DNA from: UBA2387 sp019454665
Lineage (GTDB): Bacteria; Armatimonadota; Fimbriimonadia; Fimbriimonadales; Fimbriimonadaceae
Direction: 5' to 3'
Length of the DNA: 64,000 nt
NCBI GenBank assembly: GCA_045862995.1
Contig: BTVX01000003.1
Location: forward strand, 1 to 64,000
The notes beneath the pieces were generated by a model that worked only from the letters and a program-made list of their open reading frames with translations, ran no database searches and was not told the origin of the DNA. Below are positions 25,955 to 34,354 of the stretch, one piece after another. The stretch's first letter is position 1, and each line of letters opens with the position of its first letter. A program made the position numbers and the translations under genes.

Positions 25955-28383
25955 GGCCGGTCGCTCTGAAAGGCCTGCTGACCGGCTCCAATCAATTTGC
26001 CCTTCGGCAACGTGGTCTGCGGGACTTCGGCCGCTTCCCTTTCGCGGACCGTAGCGGTCTTCGGCGCCCGGCGATACCAAGCGGCGAGGAATCCGGCGAG
26101 CGTGAGCAAGCCTGTGCCGAGCCAGACCAGGATGGTCATCGGCTTGAAGAAGACCTCGATCGGATAGACCGGCTTGGCAAACGTCATCTGCACATCCACC
26201 GTCCCGTCGGTCACGTTCATGCTCCTGAGGTTCAGCATGTAGTGGACCCCGATTTGGACAGGTTCGTAGACGACGCCTCCGCCACCCAATCGCATGGTCG
26301 GCGTCAATGTGACTTCCTGGCCAGTATCCGCCTTTGCGACGATCTCGGCACCGAACCTCGTTCCATCCTCGCCGGCGTTGCCGTCGCGAACGACCTTGCT
26401 GAACGTGAACTTCGTCCCATTGAACTCGAAGTGTTCGCCGGGCTTCAACGTGACCACGTCGGTGGCGTCGGTCGCTCTCGGGTGGAGCGTGACGTAAATG
26501 TCGTGGAACACGCCGCGCTCGATGTGGGGCCAGACCATCGGGCTTTCCGAGCCGTCTTGCTGGCGCACGTAGTAGAACCCGGGCTTGGCGGTGAACGACT
26601 GAACGGGGCCACGCACGTCGAAGATCATCTTGTTGTCGCGGTCGTACAGGTCCGAGGTGGCCTTTTGAAAATCGAACGTGAATCCAAGACCCTTGCCGGG
26701 CACGCCTTCTTGAACAAACAATTCGGCGCGCCGTTCGAAGCCGCGCGAGACGATCAGACCCGCCATCAAGACGGCGACCCCGATGTGCGCCATGAACGCC
26801 GCCGTGCCGAGCTTCGACCGCTTCGCCAACTCGACCACCTTGAACGCGTTCGCCACGATGACGAACAGGCAGATGCCGATCAGCACCAGCATCCACGGCA
26901 GAAGCGGGATGGACTGGCGGAAGATCGTATCCACCGTGCCCGTGATCGGCAACGTCTTGCGCAGCGGCGTCGCCGTGATCAGCAGCATGATGATGCCCAC
27001 GAGGCCGAACGTGATGCAAAACGCCCCATAGACCCGCTTCCAGATCTCCTTGGGCGGCAGGCCGCGCCAGGAGACGAACGGCGCGACGGCCATCGCGAGC
27101 ATCAACGGGACGAACAGGTACGGCAGGATGAGGTGGTACAGCTTCTCTTCGACCACCTTGGACGGGCGTCCGGTGACGGCCATGAAGAACGGCACGCTCA
27201 TGCCGACCAGCGTGGCGACAGCCAGGCCGGTAAAGAGGAGCGAGCCCGTGCGGAAGAAGCCCTCGCGGGTCCAGCCTTTCGGCTCGCCTTCTTCGACTTG
27301 CGACTTGTTCTTCAGAGCGAACGGCACCCACAGGGCGAGGAATCCCAGCACGCTGACCGCGAGAAGCGACAGCAGGATCTTGAGCGCCGAGGTGTCCATC
27401 TGAGCGAAGCTGTGGACGCTGGTTTCGGCCAACATGCCCGAGCGGGTGAGAAACGTGCCGTACGCGAACGTGATGAACGGCAGCGCCGCCATCAGCAGGT
27501 TCGAGGGGCCCCACTTGTTGCGTGTGGATTGGACCATCGCGCCGTGGATGAACGCGCCTGTGAGCACCCAAGGCACGAAGCTGACGTTCTCGACCGGGTC
27601 CCACATCCAGAAACCGCCCCATCCCAGCGTCTCATAGGCCCAGAAACCGCCCATGCACAGACCGAGCCCGACGAGCGTCATCGAAACGATCGCCCACGGT
27701 CTGGCGAGCGTCAGCCAACCCTTCGAGTCCTTTTGCAGCAAGGCCGCCATCGCGAAGGCGAACATCACCGTCAGCGAGCCGAACCCGAGAAAGATCGTGG
27801 GAGGGTGGATGGTCACCCAATAGTTTTGGAGCGAGGGCGCAAGGCCGAGGCCATCTTCGGGCACCACGGGCTTGCCGTCGAGCAAGTTCAGGTTGAAGGG
27901 CGACTCGAAGGCGAGGATGCCGCAGAGCGCGCCGAGGAAGAGCGCGTACACGATGGTGTACCAGCGCCTCAGATGGGCCGCACCCCTGACCGTGACGAGG
28001 CCGAACATCGCGGCACAGGTCGCCCAGAGCAGGAAGCTGCCTTCCTGACCGGACCAGACGCCCGCAATGCGGTAGGGGATCAGGTTGCGCTTGTCGGCGT
28101 GTCCCCAAACGTATTCGTACTCGAACCGGTTGAACACGAAGAGCGTGGCGAGAGCGGCAAACGTGCCGAAGATCGCCAAGCAGCCGACGACAAAGCCGAC
28201 CTTGCCGATCTTTCCGAATTCGGACTTGTGGGGCGCTATCCACCAGGAGAAGGCGGAGATCAAGAAGGCGAGACACCCAAGGATGACGAGCGCCTTGCCG
28301 GCTTCGCCAAGGTTGAGGGACCACGCAGGGGGAGAGGGGAGCATCGGGGGTGCCGTGTCCAAGTGAAGGTGACCTTCGTTCAT
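25951..28383 (-). CDS. ccmF: Cytochrome c maturation heme lyase CcmF
   Basis: CcmF transfers heme from CcmE to apocytochromes in system I maturation. The 810-residue protein starts at the ATG at 28383 (a TTG at 28416 would add 11 residues). It has many transmembrane segments and the tryptophan-rich WWD motif GWGGFWMWDPVENVSFVPW at about 255-275, followed by LTGAFIHGAMVQ. VWSGQEGSFLLWA near the start is also characteristic. A periplasmic beta-rich domain sits near the C-terminus, ending in a final membrane helix (ILVWLGTGLLTLAGFLAAWY). Other ccm genes are not in the window. It follows three cytochrome/barrel genes on the same strand. Confidence 0.94.
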   Translation of the reverse strand: MNEGHLHLDTAPPMLPSPPAWSLNLGEAGKALVILGCLAFLISAFSWWIAPHKSEFGKIGKVGFVVGCLAIFGTFAALATLFVFNRFEYEYVWGHADKRNLIPYRIAGVWSGQEGSFLLWATCAAMFGLVTVRGAAHLRRWYTIVYALFLGALCGILAFESPFNLNLLDGKPVVPEDGLGLAPSLQNYWVTIHPPTIFLGFGSLTVMFAFAMAALLQKDSKGWLTLARPWAIVSMTLVGLGLCMGGFWAYETLGWGGFWMWDPVENVSFVPWVLTGAFIHGAMVQSTRNKWGPSNLLMAALPFITFAYGTFLTRSGMLAETSVHSFAQMDTSALKILLSLLAVSVLGFLALWVPFALKNKSQVEEGEPKGWTREGFFRTGSLLFTGLAVATLVGMSVPFFMAVTGRPSKVVEEKLYHLILPYLFVPLMLAMAVAPFVSWRGLPPKEIWKRVYGAFCITFGLVGIIMLLITATPLRKTLPITGTVDTIFRQSIPLLPWMLVLIGICLFVIVANAFKVVELAKRSKLGTAAFMAHIGVAVLMAGLIVSRGFERRAELFVQEGVPGKGLGFTFDFQKATSDLYDRDNKMIFDVRGPVQSFTAKPGFYYVRQQDGSESPMVWPHIERGVFHDIYVTLHPRATDATDVVTLKPGEHFEFNGTKFTFSKVVRDGNAGEDGTRFGAEIVAKADTGQEVTLTPTMRLGGGGVVYEPVQIGVHYMLNLRSMNVTDGTVDVQMTFAKPVYPIEVFFKPMTILVWLGTGLLTLAGFLAAWYRRAPKTATVREREAAEVPQTTLPKGKLIGAGQQAFQSDRP

Positions 28384-28536
28384 CGTGCTTGTTTCCCTGA
28401 GTAGATCATAAGCCAAATGGAATCTGGAGCGCTAGTCCCAGATAGGACGCCGCCCCGGTGTTTTTCATACACCGAGGCGGTGGATCGAGCGAAAGTCGTG
28501 CCGGCGGCGGTTCGCCGCCGACACGAGGACGGGTCG
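28384..28536 (-). other. Intergenic hairpins between the octaheme gene and ccmF
   Basis: Two inverted repeats lie in 153 bases: CGGTGT(28456-28461)/ACACCG(28469-28474), extended by CGCC/GGCG outside, and CGGCGGCG(28502-28509)/CGCCGCCG(28513-28520). Neither has a strong U-tract on the minus strand, so they could be attenuating or mRNA-processing structures rather than a full terminator. A TATGAT also precedes ccmF by about 21 bases and could give ccmF its own promoter. Confidence 0.4.
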
Positions 28537-29985
28537 TTACCAGTCGTCGCCGTGTCCGTCGGCGCTTGCGCGTCGGACGCGTTGGCGATCTTGCTGGATG
28601 GCGGCTTCCATCTGCGACAGGCTGACACCTGCGACACGGACGGTGCCAGCGTTGACCGTGTCGAGGTTGTCGTTCGCGACAGTGATCAGGTGGTTGGCGT
28701 ACGGCGCGTTGTGGACGCCATAGCCGCCGTCACGGACCACAAAGTAGTAGTTGTGGCGGGCGCGCTTGATCTCCATCGGAACGTCGGCCTGGTTGGGCGG
28801 AGTCTTGCCCTCGGCCGTGATGTTCGTGGTGTATTCCCAGAACAGCTCGTCGCCGTAGGTGGCTTGTGCCCAAGCGTTCAACCTTGCCCGAAGGGCATAG
28901 AGGCGCTGGAGAACCTGCGACTTGGTCTGGTTGGTCCGGGCTGCGGCGTCGGACGCCGTGTGGCACGGCTGGCAACCCCGGTCATACCCCGGCACGAACG
29001 AGTGTCGCGAATCGGGCATATGGCAGGTGCTGCATTGGCCGGGTGCCGTAGCGTGAGCCGTGTTGCGGGCCACCACACCCTCGCCCTCGACACCGCCGAT
29101 GCCCATCAGCATGTTGAACTGGTTGGAGTCGTGCATGCTCGGGCGGGCGGTACCGGTTCGGAGCGCGGTGTCGGACGGGTTCGTACCTCGGCCGTTGTGG
29201 CACTGGGCGCACACGTGGTCGAAGTTGGTGAACACGGTGGGCGTTGTTCCTGGAGCGATCGGTCCGGTGTCGGTGTTGAAGACCGCGCGCCGGAGTTGGA
29301 CCTCCTTGCCGTTGTCGGACAGATAGCCCGTGTTCTTGTGCGGGTTGTGGCAGCTCACGCAGGGCGCGCTGTGCGGCACGTCGTTGATCGTGCCTTCCGC
29401 CAAGTGTCGGATCTCCTCGTCGGACATGTTCTGAACGGCATGGCCGTTGTCGGCCACCGCTCGGAACACGCCGCTGTGGCAGTTGATGCACTGCGAGGTG
29501 CGGCCATAGCGGTTCGGATCGTGCGCGGCCTCTTCGACCGGCGACGCGATCAGCTTGCTGTGCTGAGACAGTCGCCACTCGTCGTAGATCGAACCGTGGC
29601 ACTGGGCGCAGACAACCGCAGAGGCGGACTTCGGCAACGTCAGGATGTTGTCGAGCGCCGGACCTTCGGCATGGTTGGAGCCCGGCCCGTGGCACCGCTC
29701 GCAACCCACGTCGACCGAAGCATGTTTGGTCTCAAGCCAGTCGTTGTAGTGGGTGCCGTGGGTGCGCGTGCCGTGGCACTCGCCGCACTTTTCAGAGCCG
29801 ACGAACGCCGCGCCCGCTTGGCCGGCCGGGAGAAGGGCCAGGAACTGCTGAGAGATCGGCGGCAAGCCTCCGCCGCCGTCCCCTCCGCCGATCGGGCCAC
29901 CTTCACCGCCGCAACTCTGCAGCACCAGAACGGTGGCCGCAAAGGGTGCGATGGCGAAGAACGTCAAGAACCATTTGGATTTCAT
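28537..29985 (-). CDS. Octaheme c-type cytochrome lipoprotein
   Basis: The 482-residue protein has a lipobox (ATVLVLQSCGG; lipidated Cys about 25), a Gly-rich linker and eight CXXCH heme sites: CGECH, CERCH, CAQCH, CINCH, CVSCH, CAQCH, CSTCH and CQPCH. The start at 29985 has a strong GGAGGA about nine bases upstream. The C-terminal 130 residues lack hemes and form a helical segment (SQVLQRLYALRARLNAWAQA). Lipidation and its place after an MtrAB-like pair suggest an outer-membrane or periplasm-facing electron carrier. It could be a functional counterpart of MtrC, but the sequence is not obviously of that family. Confidence 0.85.
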   Translation of the reverse strand: MKSKWFLTFFAIAPFAATVLVLQSCGGEGGPIGGGDGGGGLPPISQQFLALLPAGQAGAAFVGSEKCGECHGTRTHGTHYNDWLETKHASVDVGCERCHGPGSNHAEGPALDNILTLPKSASAVVCAQCHGSIYDEWRLSQHSKLIASPVEEAAHDPNRYGRTSQCINCHSGVFRAVADNGHAVQNMSDEEIRHLAEGTINDVPHSAPCVSCHNPHKNTGYLSDNGKEVQLRRAVFNTDTGPIAPGTTPTVFTNFDHVCAQCHNGRGTNPSDTALRTGTARPSMHDSNQFNMLMGIGGVEGEGVVARNTAHATAPGQCSTCHMPDSRHSFVPGYDRGCQPCHTASDAAARTNQTKSQVLQRLYALRARLNAWAQATYGDELFWEYTTNITAEGKTPPNQADVPMEIKRARHNYYFVVRDGGYGVHNAPYANHLITVANDNLDTVNAGTVRVAGVSLSQMEAAIQQDRQRVRRASADGHGDDW

Positions 29986-30046
29986 GGGATTCCTCCGCTC
30001 GATGCGTTGATCTTGGACCTCGGGGGTCCGAAAACGAATGGCCACT

Positions 30047-31699
30047 TTAGAACCTCACCTTGCCCATCAGGGAAAAGACCGAGGCGTTGTAGCCGAGAGA
30101 CGAGAGCACCTTGTCTTCGTACTGCCAAGGTGCGTAGGTGACGGCGAACTCCGCGCCGTTTTCGGCGCGATGGGTCAGCCCAAGGGTGAGATAGCGGCCC
30201 CGATAGTTGCCGCCCGGCTCGAACATCGGGTTGTCGTTGTCCGTGCCCACATGGGTGAACGTCGCCGTCGCGTGGAAGCCGGGGTTGAACGCGTAGGACA
30301 CGCCGAACGCTCCCGAGATGCTCGACGGGAAGTAGGGGTCCAGGTTGGCCGCGTCGCCTCCCGTTCCGCTGGCTTTGGCCGTTTCGCGAACCACTTCGCC
30401 GAAGAGCGAGACGCCCGGGCCGACGTCCCAAGTCGCGCCGAGCGTGCCCGACGTCGTGGAGAGGTCCACTCGGCGGGCGTCGTTCTTTCGGAACCGGTGG
30501 TCGAGGATCGCGTAGAACGCGTACGTGTCGCCAGTCCGATCGAACTTGACTTGAGCGAACCGGGTGTCGGTCCAGAACAGGGGGTTCGGGTCGGTCGTGT
30601 TCATGATCGGCCACCCGCGCAGGTGGGTGAACCCCCCGCGAACGGAAGCCCTCATGCCCGGGCCGACCTTGGTCTGGAACTTGGCCTCGACGGAGTCCCA
30701 GATCGGCACGTCCACAAAGGACTGATCCTTGCGGACGCGCTCGACTTCCTTGTGGCGGTAGGAGACTTGGGCCGACCAGTCTTTGCCGCGGTGGTTCAGG
30801 CGGCTGTTGAACTGCATCCGCTCCTGGGCGTAGGCCGTGCGAACCGTAGGCAGGTCTATCTTGTCGCGGTTGACGCCGAACGTCACGTCGGTGCGCTCGC
30901 CGATCCGATAGGAACCGTTCATGCCCACGGATTCGATCTCGCTGTCTTCGCGGCCGGGCTGTTTGATCCGCGAATGGCTGTAGTTGGCCTGCAGATCGAG
31001 CCCTCGAAGCAGTTCGCGCCCATATTGGGCCGTCCAGCGCTGGACCTCGGAATCGGGCTCGGCGTTGGTGCGGTCCCAGTAGCGATAGTCCGTGTACCCG
31101 ATGCCCACCGAACCGCCGAGCAGGTTGCCCTTGAGCGACGTGTCGGTGGTACGGGTGCGGATGTGCTCGGCCTCGCGGGGCCCTGCGAAGAACGCGTCCT
31201 TTTGTTCTTGGGCGAATCGAACCTGGAGGCCGATCCCGCGCCCCAGACTCTGCACGATGCGCCCGTCGAACTCCTGCCGCTTGCTGACCGGTATTTCGAA
31301 GGGGACGTTGTCGTAGTATTCGTTCGTGCGATAGGCGCCTTCGAACCGGGTGGTTCCGTACCGCATGGAGGCCCCGCCGCCGACCCAGAGGTCTTGGTCG
31401 ACGCCGCCGCGAACGGTCAAATCCGATTGATAGCGGGCGTCGTCGGTGGCGTACACGTAGCCCAAGTCGGTGAGGACGAACCCCCGCGCCGGAGTGGCGT
31501 AGCGGCGGAACATGTGGTCGCTGCCACGCAGCCCCCACTGAGTCCAAGAGTATTTGAGGCGAGGCACGAACTTAGGCGCAGGCGGTTCATCCTGCTCGGG
31601 CTCGTCCTGAGCCCAAGCGGCACCGACCACGCCGACGGCCAGCGCCAGTGCGAGGATTCCCCGCTTCCAACCGAAGGTGTCTTGGTGGCGATTCTGCAT
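30047..31699 (-). CDS. MtrB/PioB-like outer-membrane beta-barrel
   Basis: The 550-residue product has a signal peptide (KRGILALALAVGVVGAAWA), a short acidic linker and then a long run of amphipathic beta strands with alternating aromatic and charged residues, ending in the outer-membrane Phe (LMGKVRF). Segments such as RWTAQYGRELLRGLDLQANY and FNPGFHATATFTHVGTDND fit the PioB/MtrB decaheme-associated porins, which sheathe an MtrA-type cytochrome across the outer membrane. The start at 31699 has GAGGAGA upstream and lies 11 bases after the decaheme gene. The family assignment rests on barrel pattern plus gene pairing, so it is likely rather than certain. Confidence 0.72.
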   Translation of the reverse strand: MQNRHQDTFGWKRGILALALAVGVVGAAWAQDEPEQDEPPAPKFVPRLKYSWTQWGLRGSDHMFRRYATPARGFVLTDLGYVYATDDARYQSDLTVRGGVDQDLWVGGGASMRYGTTRFEGAYRTNEYYDNVPFEIPVSKRQEFDGRIVQSLGRGIGLQVRFAQEQKDAFFAGPREAEHIRTRTTDTSLKGNLLGGSVGIGYTDYRYWDRTNAEPDSEVQRWTAQYGRELLRGLDLQANYSHSRIKQPGREDSEIESVGMNGSYRIGERTDVTFGVNRDKIDLPTVRTAYAQERMQFNSRLNHRGKDWSAQVSYRHKEVERVRKDQSFVDVPIWDSVEAKFQTKVGPGMRASVRGGFTHLRGWPIMNTTDPNPLFWTDTRFAQVKFDRTGDTYAFYAILDHRFRKNDARRVDLSTTSGTLGATWDVGPGVSLFGEVVRETAKASGTGGDAANLDPYFPSSISGAFGVSYAFNPGFHATATFTHVGTDNDNPMFEPGGNYRGRYLTLGLTHRAENGAEFAVTYAPWQYEDKVLSSLGYNASVFSLMGKVRF

Positions 31700-31710
31700 G
31701 GAGTGTCTCC

Positions 31711-32667
31711 TCATCGCTTGAGGAATCTGGGGTCGGTGTTCGACCCGTGCATGGCCACGTGGCAACCCGCGGTCCAGCACGTGCGGCCTGGGTAGTGCGT
31801 GGTGGCTTTCTCGGTGTGGCACTGGGCGCACAGACCCCGCGAGAAGGACTTCAGCAACTCGGGGTTGTGCGAGCCGTGCGCGCGGTGGCATTCGGCGCAC
31901 CCGTCGCCGATGGTGCCCATATCGTGTTCGAACACGAACGGACCGGCCTTTTCGGCGTGGCAGGAGACGCAGGCGCCCTTGACGGACTTCATGTCCTTGC
32001 GGCTCTTGTTGGTCGGGTGGACGGCGTGGCAGTCCGAACACTCCAACCGGCCTTCAGGCACGGGGTGGTGAGAGTTCAGCCGGAACTGGGCGGCTTCGGA
32101 TTTGTGGCAGTCGGCGCAGAGCTTCGATTCCTCGCTCTTCAGCAACTTCTTGGGGGCGGGCTTGGCCACCACCGTCGGGTTCGAGGCGCCGGAGATGTCG
32201 GGCTTCTCGGCCTCGCCGAACGCCTTAGGGTGGATCTGGTGGCAGCTCGTGCACGACACGTTGCCCTGGGCGTGCGCCGTGCGGTGCCACTCGCCCGCGC
32301 TCATCGTCTCGCCGTGGCACCGCATGCATGCGGCGTTGATCTCCTTGGGCGTGATCTTGCTGTAGGAGATGTTCTCCGGGTTGTCCTCGTCGAGGTGGAA
32401 TTTGCCCGGACCGTGGCAACTTTCGCAACCTTGATAGCCGTGGGCCAATTTGGGATCGTTCGAGAACGAGGCGTGGCCCGAGTATTTGAAGTTCTTGACC
32501 TGTTCTCCGTGGCACGGCGCGCAGGACTCGGAACCGATGTAGTCGTCTTCGGTCGCCTTTGCGAACAGGCTGAGTGGGAATTTGGGCTCGCTCTGCCGGT
32601 TTTGCTGCGCCGCTCCCGCGACGAGCGACACCATGCCGATTGCCAATACGATCGTTTCGAGCCTCAT
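31711..32667 (-). CDS. MtrA/DmsE-like decaheme c-type cytochrome
   Basis: The 318-residue protein has a signal peptide (TIVLAIGMVSLVAGAA), nine CXXCH sites (CAPCH, CESCH, CMRCH, CTSCH, CADCH, CSDCH, CVSCH, CAECH, CAQCH) and a tenth, CWTAGCH (CX4CH), near the C-terminus. This ten-heme plan with a terminal CX4CH occurs in the DmsE branch of the DmsE/MtrA family. These proteins span the periplasm and plug into an MtrB-type barrel to move electrons across the outer membrane. The frame is open further upstream but has no cytochrome features there, so I start at the ATG at 32667. It is the first gene of the cluster. Confidence 0.88.
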   Translation of the reverse strand: MRLETIVLAIGMVSLVAGAAQQNRQSEPKFPLSLFAKATEDDYIGSESCAPCHGEQVKNFKYSGHASFSNDPKLAHGYQGCESCHGPGKFHLDEDNPENISYSKITPKEINAACMRCHGETMSAGEWHRTAHAQGNVSCTSCHQIHPKAFGEAEKPDISGASNPTVVAKPAPKKLLKSEESKLCADCHKSEAAQFRLNSHHPVPEGRLECSDCHAVHPTNKSRKDMKSVKGACVSCHAEKAGPFVFEHDMGTIGDGCAECHRAHGSHNPELLKSFSRGLCAQCHTEKATTHYPGRTCWTAGCHVAMHGSNTDPRFLKR

Positions 32668-32949
32668 GTCGTTCTGTAACCCGGTGCGCGACCGGGTTCT
32701 CCACTCCAATCCTAGACCATTCGAAACGCGAATTCCACCCTTCTGGGACGTTTTTAGAGTTTTTGATGAAAATTTGTCTCTCGCGATCATTTTGAACTTT
32801 GTGTACGGATTTATCCTGCTGGTTTCGTCAAGATTCGCAAGCAGCGTTCGACGCCTTGGATTCAGCCTGCGTTCACTTTTCTCCCATCCAGAGAAGGAAC
32901 CCATCGGGGAACGGCGAAATGGGGAAAACTTGGTGCTTGGAAGTGCCCC
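32668..32949. promoter_or_regulatory. AT-rich divergent control region of the cytochrome cluster
   Basis: A 282-base region between the decaheme gene (-) and the zinc-ribbon gene (+) is clearly richer in A and T around 32750-32840 than the surrounding DNA. A perfect palindrome AACCCGGT-GCGCG-ACCGGGTT lies at 32678-32698, within the likely leader of the cytochrome operon. It could be an operator or an RNA hairpin. No reliable -10/-35 pair is seen on either strand. Confidence 0.5.
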
Positions 32950-33684
32950 ATGAGCGAGACCGACAAACACGCCCAAAGGTCGTCCGACGTTCAGGAATCC
33001 ACCTGGGCCGACGCCATGATGTACTTGATCCCGGGGATCATCGCCATCGTCATCGGTGCGGTGGGCCTGCGGTACGGCGAGATGTTCGTCGGCATTGGAT
33101 GGGTGGGCATCATCGGCGGCGTGGGCGCGACCGGATTCGGGCTGTACAAGGGCTTCACCAGCAAGAAAATCGAGTTCGTCAAGGTCGAGTGCGTCTACTG
33201 TCACGCGCAGAACCACTTCACCTATCACCCCGACGACGACTTCCGTTGCGACAAGTGCCAGCGGCTCGTGCCCGTGCTCGACGGCAAGGTCCTGTCCGTC
33301 GAGCAGGTGCGCTGCGGCTTCTGCAACACGCTCAACTACTATAGCGAGAAGACCGAGGTCCTGCTCTGCGAGAACTGCAACCGCGAGGTCCCCATCTCGC
33401 TCGACGAAGGCCGCGCGCCCACCAAACGCCTCGCCCCGGGCTACGCGGTCAAGGCCGAAGACCAGCGCCAGTTCGAACTCCGGCTGATAGACCCCGGCCC
33501 CAAGACCGAGGAGGTCATCCAGACGCTCCAGAAGATGTTGGCGCTCAACCGCAACCAGGTCAAGCAGATGTTGGAAGAGGTGCCGATCACGCTGTTGACG
33601 GGCATTCCGCGCATGAAGGCCGAGATGCTCCAGGCCCAGCTCGCCGCCCATCAGGCGCACGCTCAGGCCATTCCGCTCGATTGA
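32950..33684 (+). CDS. Membrane protein with two zinc ribbons and an L7/L12-like tail
   Basis: The 244-residue product has two transmembrane helices (AMMYLIPGIIAIVIGAVGL, FVGIGWVGIIGGVGATGFGL). Two zinc ribbons follow, with ligands CVYC...CDKC (about 84-103) and CGFC...CENC (about 122-144). The first CVYCH happens to look like a heme site, but its paired CDKC and the second ribbon argue for zinc. The C-terminus (about 180-235: VIQTLQKMLALNRNQVKQML, EMLQAQLAAHQA) resembles the ribosomal L7/L12 C-terminal fold. I know no characterised protein of this build. It is divergent from the cytochrome cluster. Confidence 0.75.
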   Translation: MSETDKHAQRSSDVQESTWADAMMYLIPGIIAIVIGAVGLRYGEMFVGIGWVGIIGGVGATGFGLYKGFTSKKIEFVKVECVYCHAQNHFTYHPDDDFRCDKCQRLVPVLDGKVLSVEQVRCGFCNTLNYYSEKTEVLLCENCNREVPISLDEGRAPTKRLAPGYAVKAEDQRQFELRLIDPGPKTEEVIQTLQKMLALNRNQVKQMLEEVPITLLTGIPRMKAEMLQAQLAAHQAHAQAIPLD

Positions 33685-33818
33685 ACAACGTCCGCCAACG
33701 GTCCCACCGCGCGTCGGGGTTTCGCGAACACTGAAACCTTGTCGCGTCCCGCATGCGTATCAACCCTACGAGACGGCCGCCCGGCGGCAGATGCGGGATC
33801 ACGAGACGTGGTTCACCG

Positions 33819-34238
33819 ATGACAAGCAAAGACGATCTGGAACTGATCGCCGTGGCCAAGCGGGCGCGGGATCGAGCGTACGCGCCCTACAGCCGCTATG
33901 CGGTCGGCGCAGCCGTGCGCGGCGAGGATGGACGCATCTGGGCGGGCTGCAACATCGAGAACATCTCGTTCGGTCTCACGATCTGCGCCGAGCGCGTGGC
34001 GATGGCCAAGATGGTCTCCGAGGGTTGCCGACGTTTGGAAAAAGTCGTGGTGGTGACCGCCGACGGCTCGCCCCCTTGCGGTGCGTGCCTCCAAGCGATC
34101 CGCGAATTCGCCCGCAACCCGGCGCAGGTGACGCTGTTCCTCGTCGCTGAGTCGGGGCTGGCGCAGGTCTGCACGCTTGCCGAACTTCTCCCCCATTCGT
34201 TTGCCAGCCGCGAGGTCCGCCCCGTCTCGGTGCCCTGA
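33819..34238 (+). CDS. cdd: Cytidine deaminase
   Basis: Deaminates cytidine and deoxycytidine to uridine forms in pyrimidine salvage. The 139-residue product is the usual size for the homotetrameric type. YAPYSRYAVGAAV, GCNIENISFGLTICAERVAM (zinc Cys and catalytic Glu in CAE) and SPPCGACLQAI (two zinc cysteines) complete the active site. I start at the ATG at 33819; an upstream frame adds 22 basic residues foreign to the family. Confidence 0.95.
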   Translation: MTSKDDLELIAVAKRARDRAYAPYSRYAVGAAVRGEDGRIWAGCNIENISFGLTICAERVAMAKMVSEGCRRLEKVVVVTADGSPPCGACLQAIREFARNPAQVTLFLVAESGLAQVCTLAELLPHSFASREVRPVSVP

Positions 34239-34262
34239 GCCGCTTTCGAGGGGACGGCGCTC

Positions 34263-34300
34263 CGGACGGCTCCCAAAGCTCTGCCCTAGACCGTCTTTTT
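34263..34300 (+). terminator. Possible weak terminator after cdd
   Basis: GACGG (34265-34269) can pair with CCGTC (34291-34295) across a 21-base loop, followed by TTTTT. A competing pair, CCAAAGC (34273-34279) with GCTTTGG (34304-34310), spans the same U-tract. Confidence 0.3.
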
Positions 34301-34354
34301 GGGGCTTTGGCCCGTCCACCGAACCCTGAAGCGCAAACGGGCGTTCGCGCCTGA

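Noticed and set aside
25933..28404. An 823-codon plus-strand frame opposite ccmF
   Set aside because: Its Arg/Glu/His-rich low-complexity sequence is what reverse-reading a membrane protein in GC-rich DNA gives; CcmF is certain on the other strand.
30038..31795. A 585-codon open frame on the plus strand opposite the MtrB-like gene
   Set aside because: Arg/Val/Gly-rich shadow frame with no signal or motif; the minus strand encodes a signal peptide and a full barrel.
33190..33225. CVYCH in the zinc-ribbon protein as a heme-binding site
   Set aside because: It is paired with CDKC and repeated as CGFC/CENC, a zinc-ribbon layout, and the cysteines follow two membrane helices with no export signal for cytochrome maturation.
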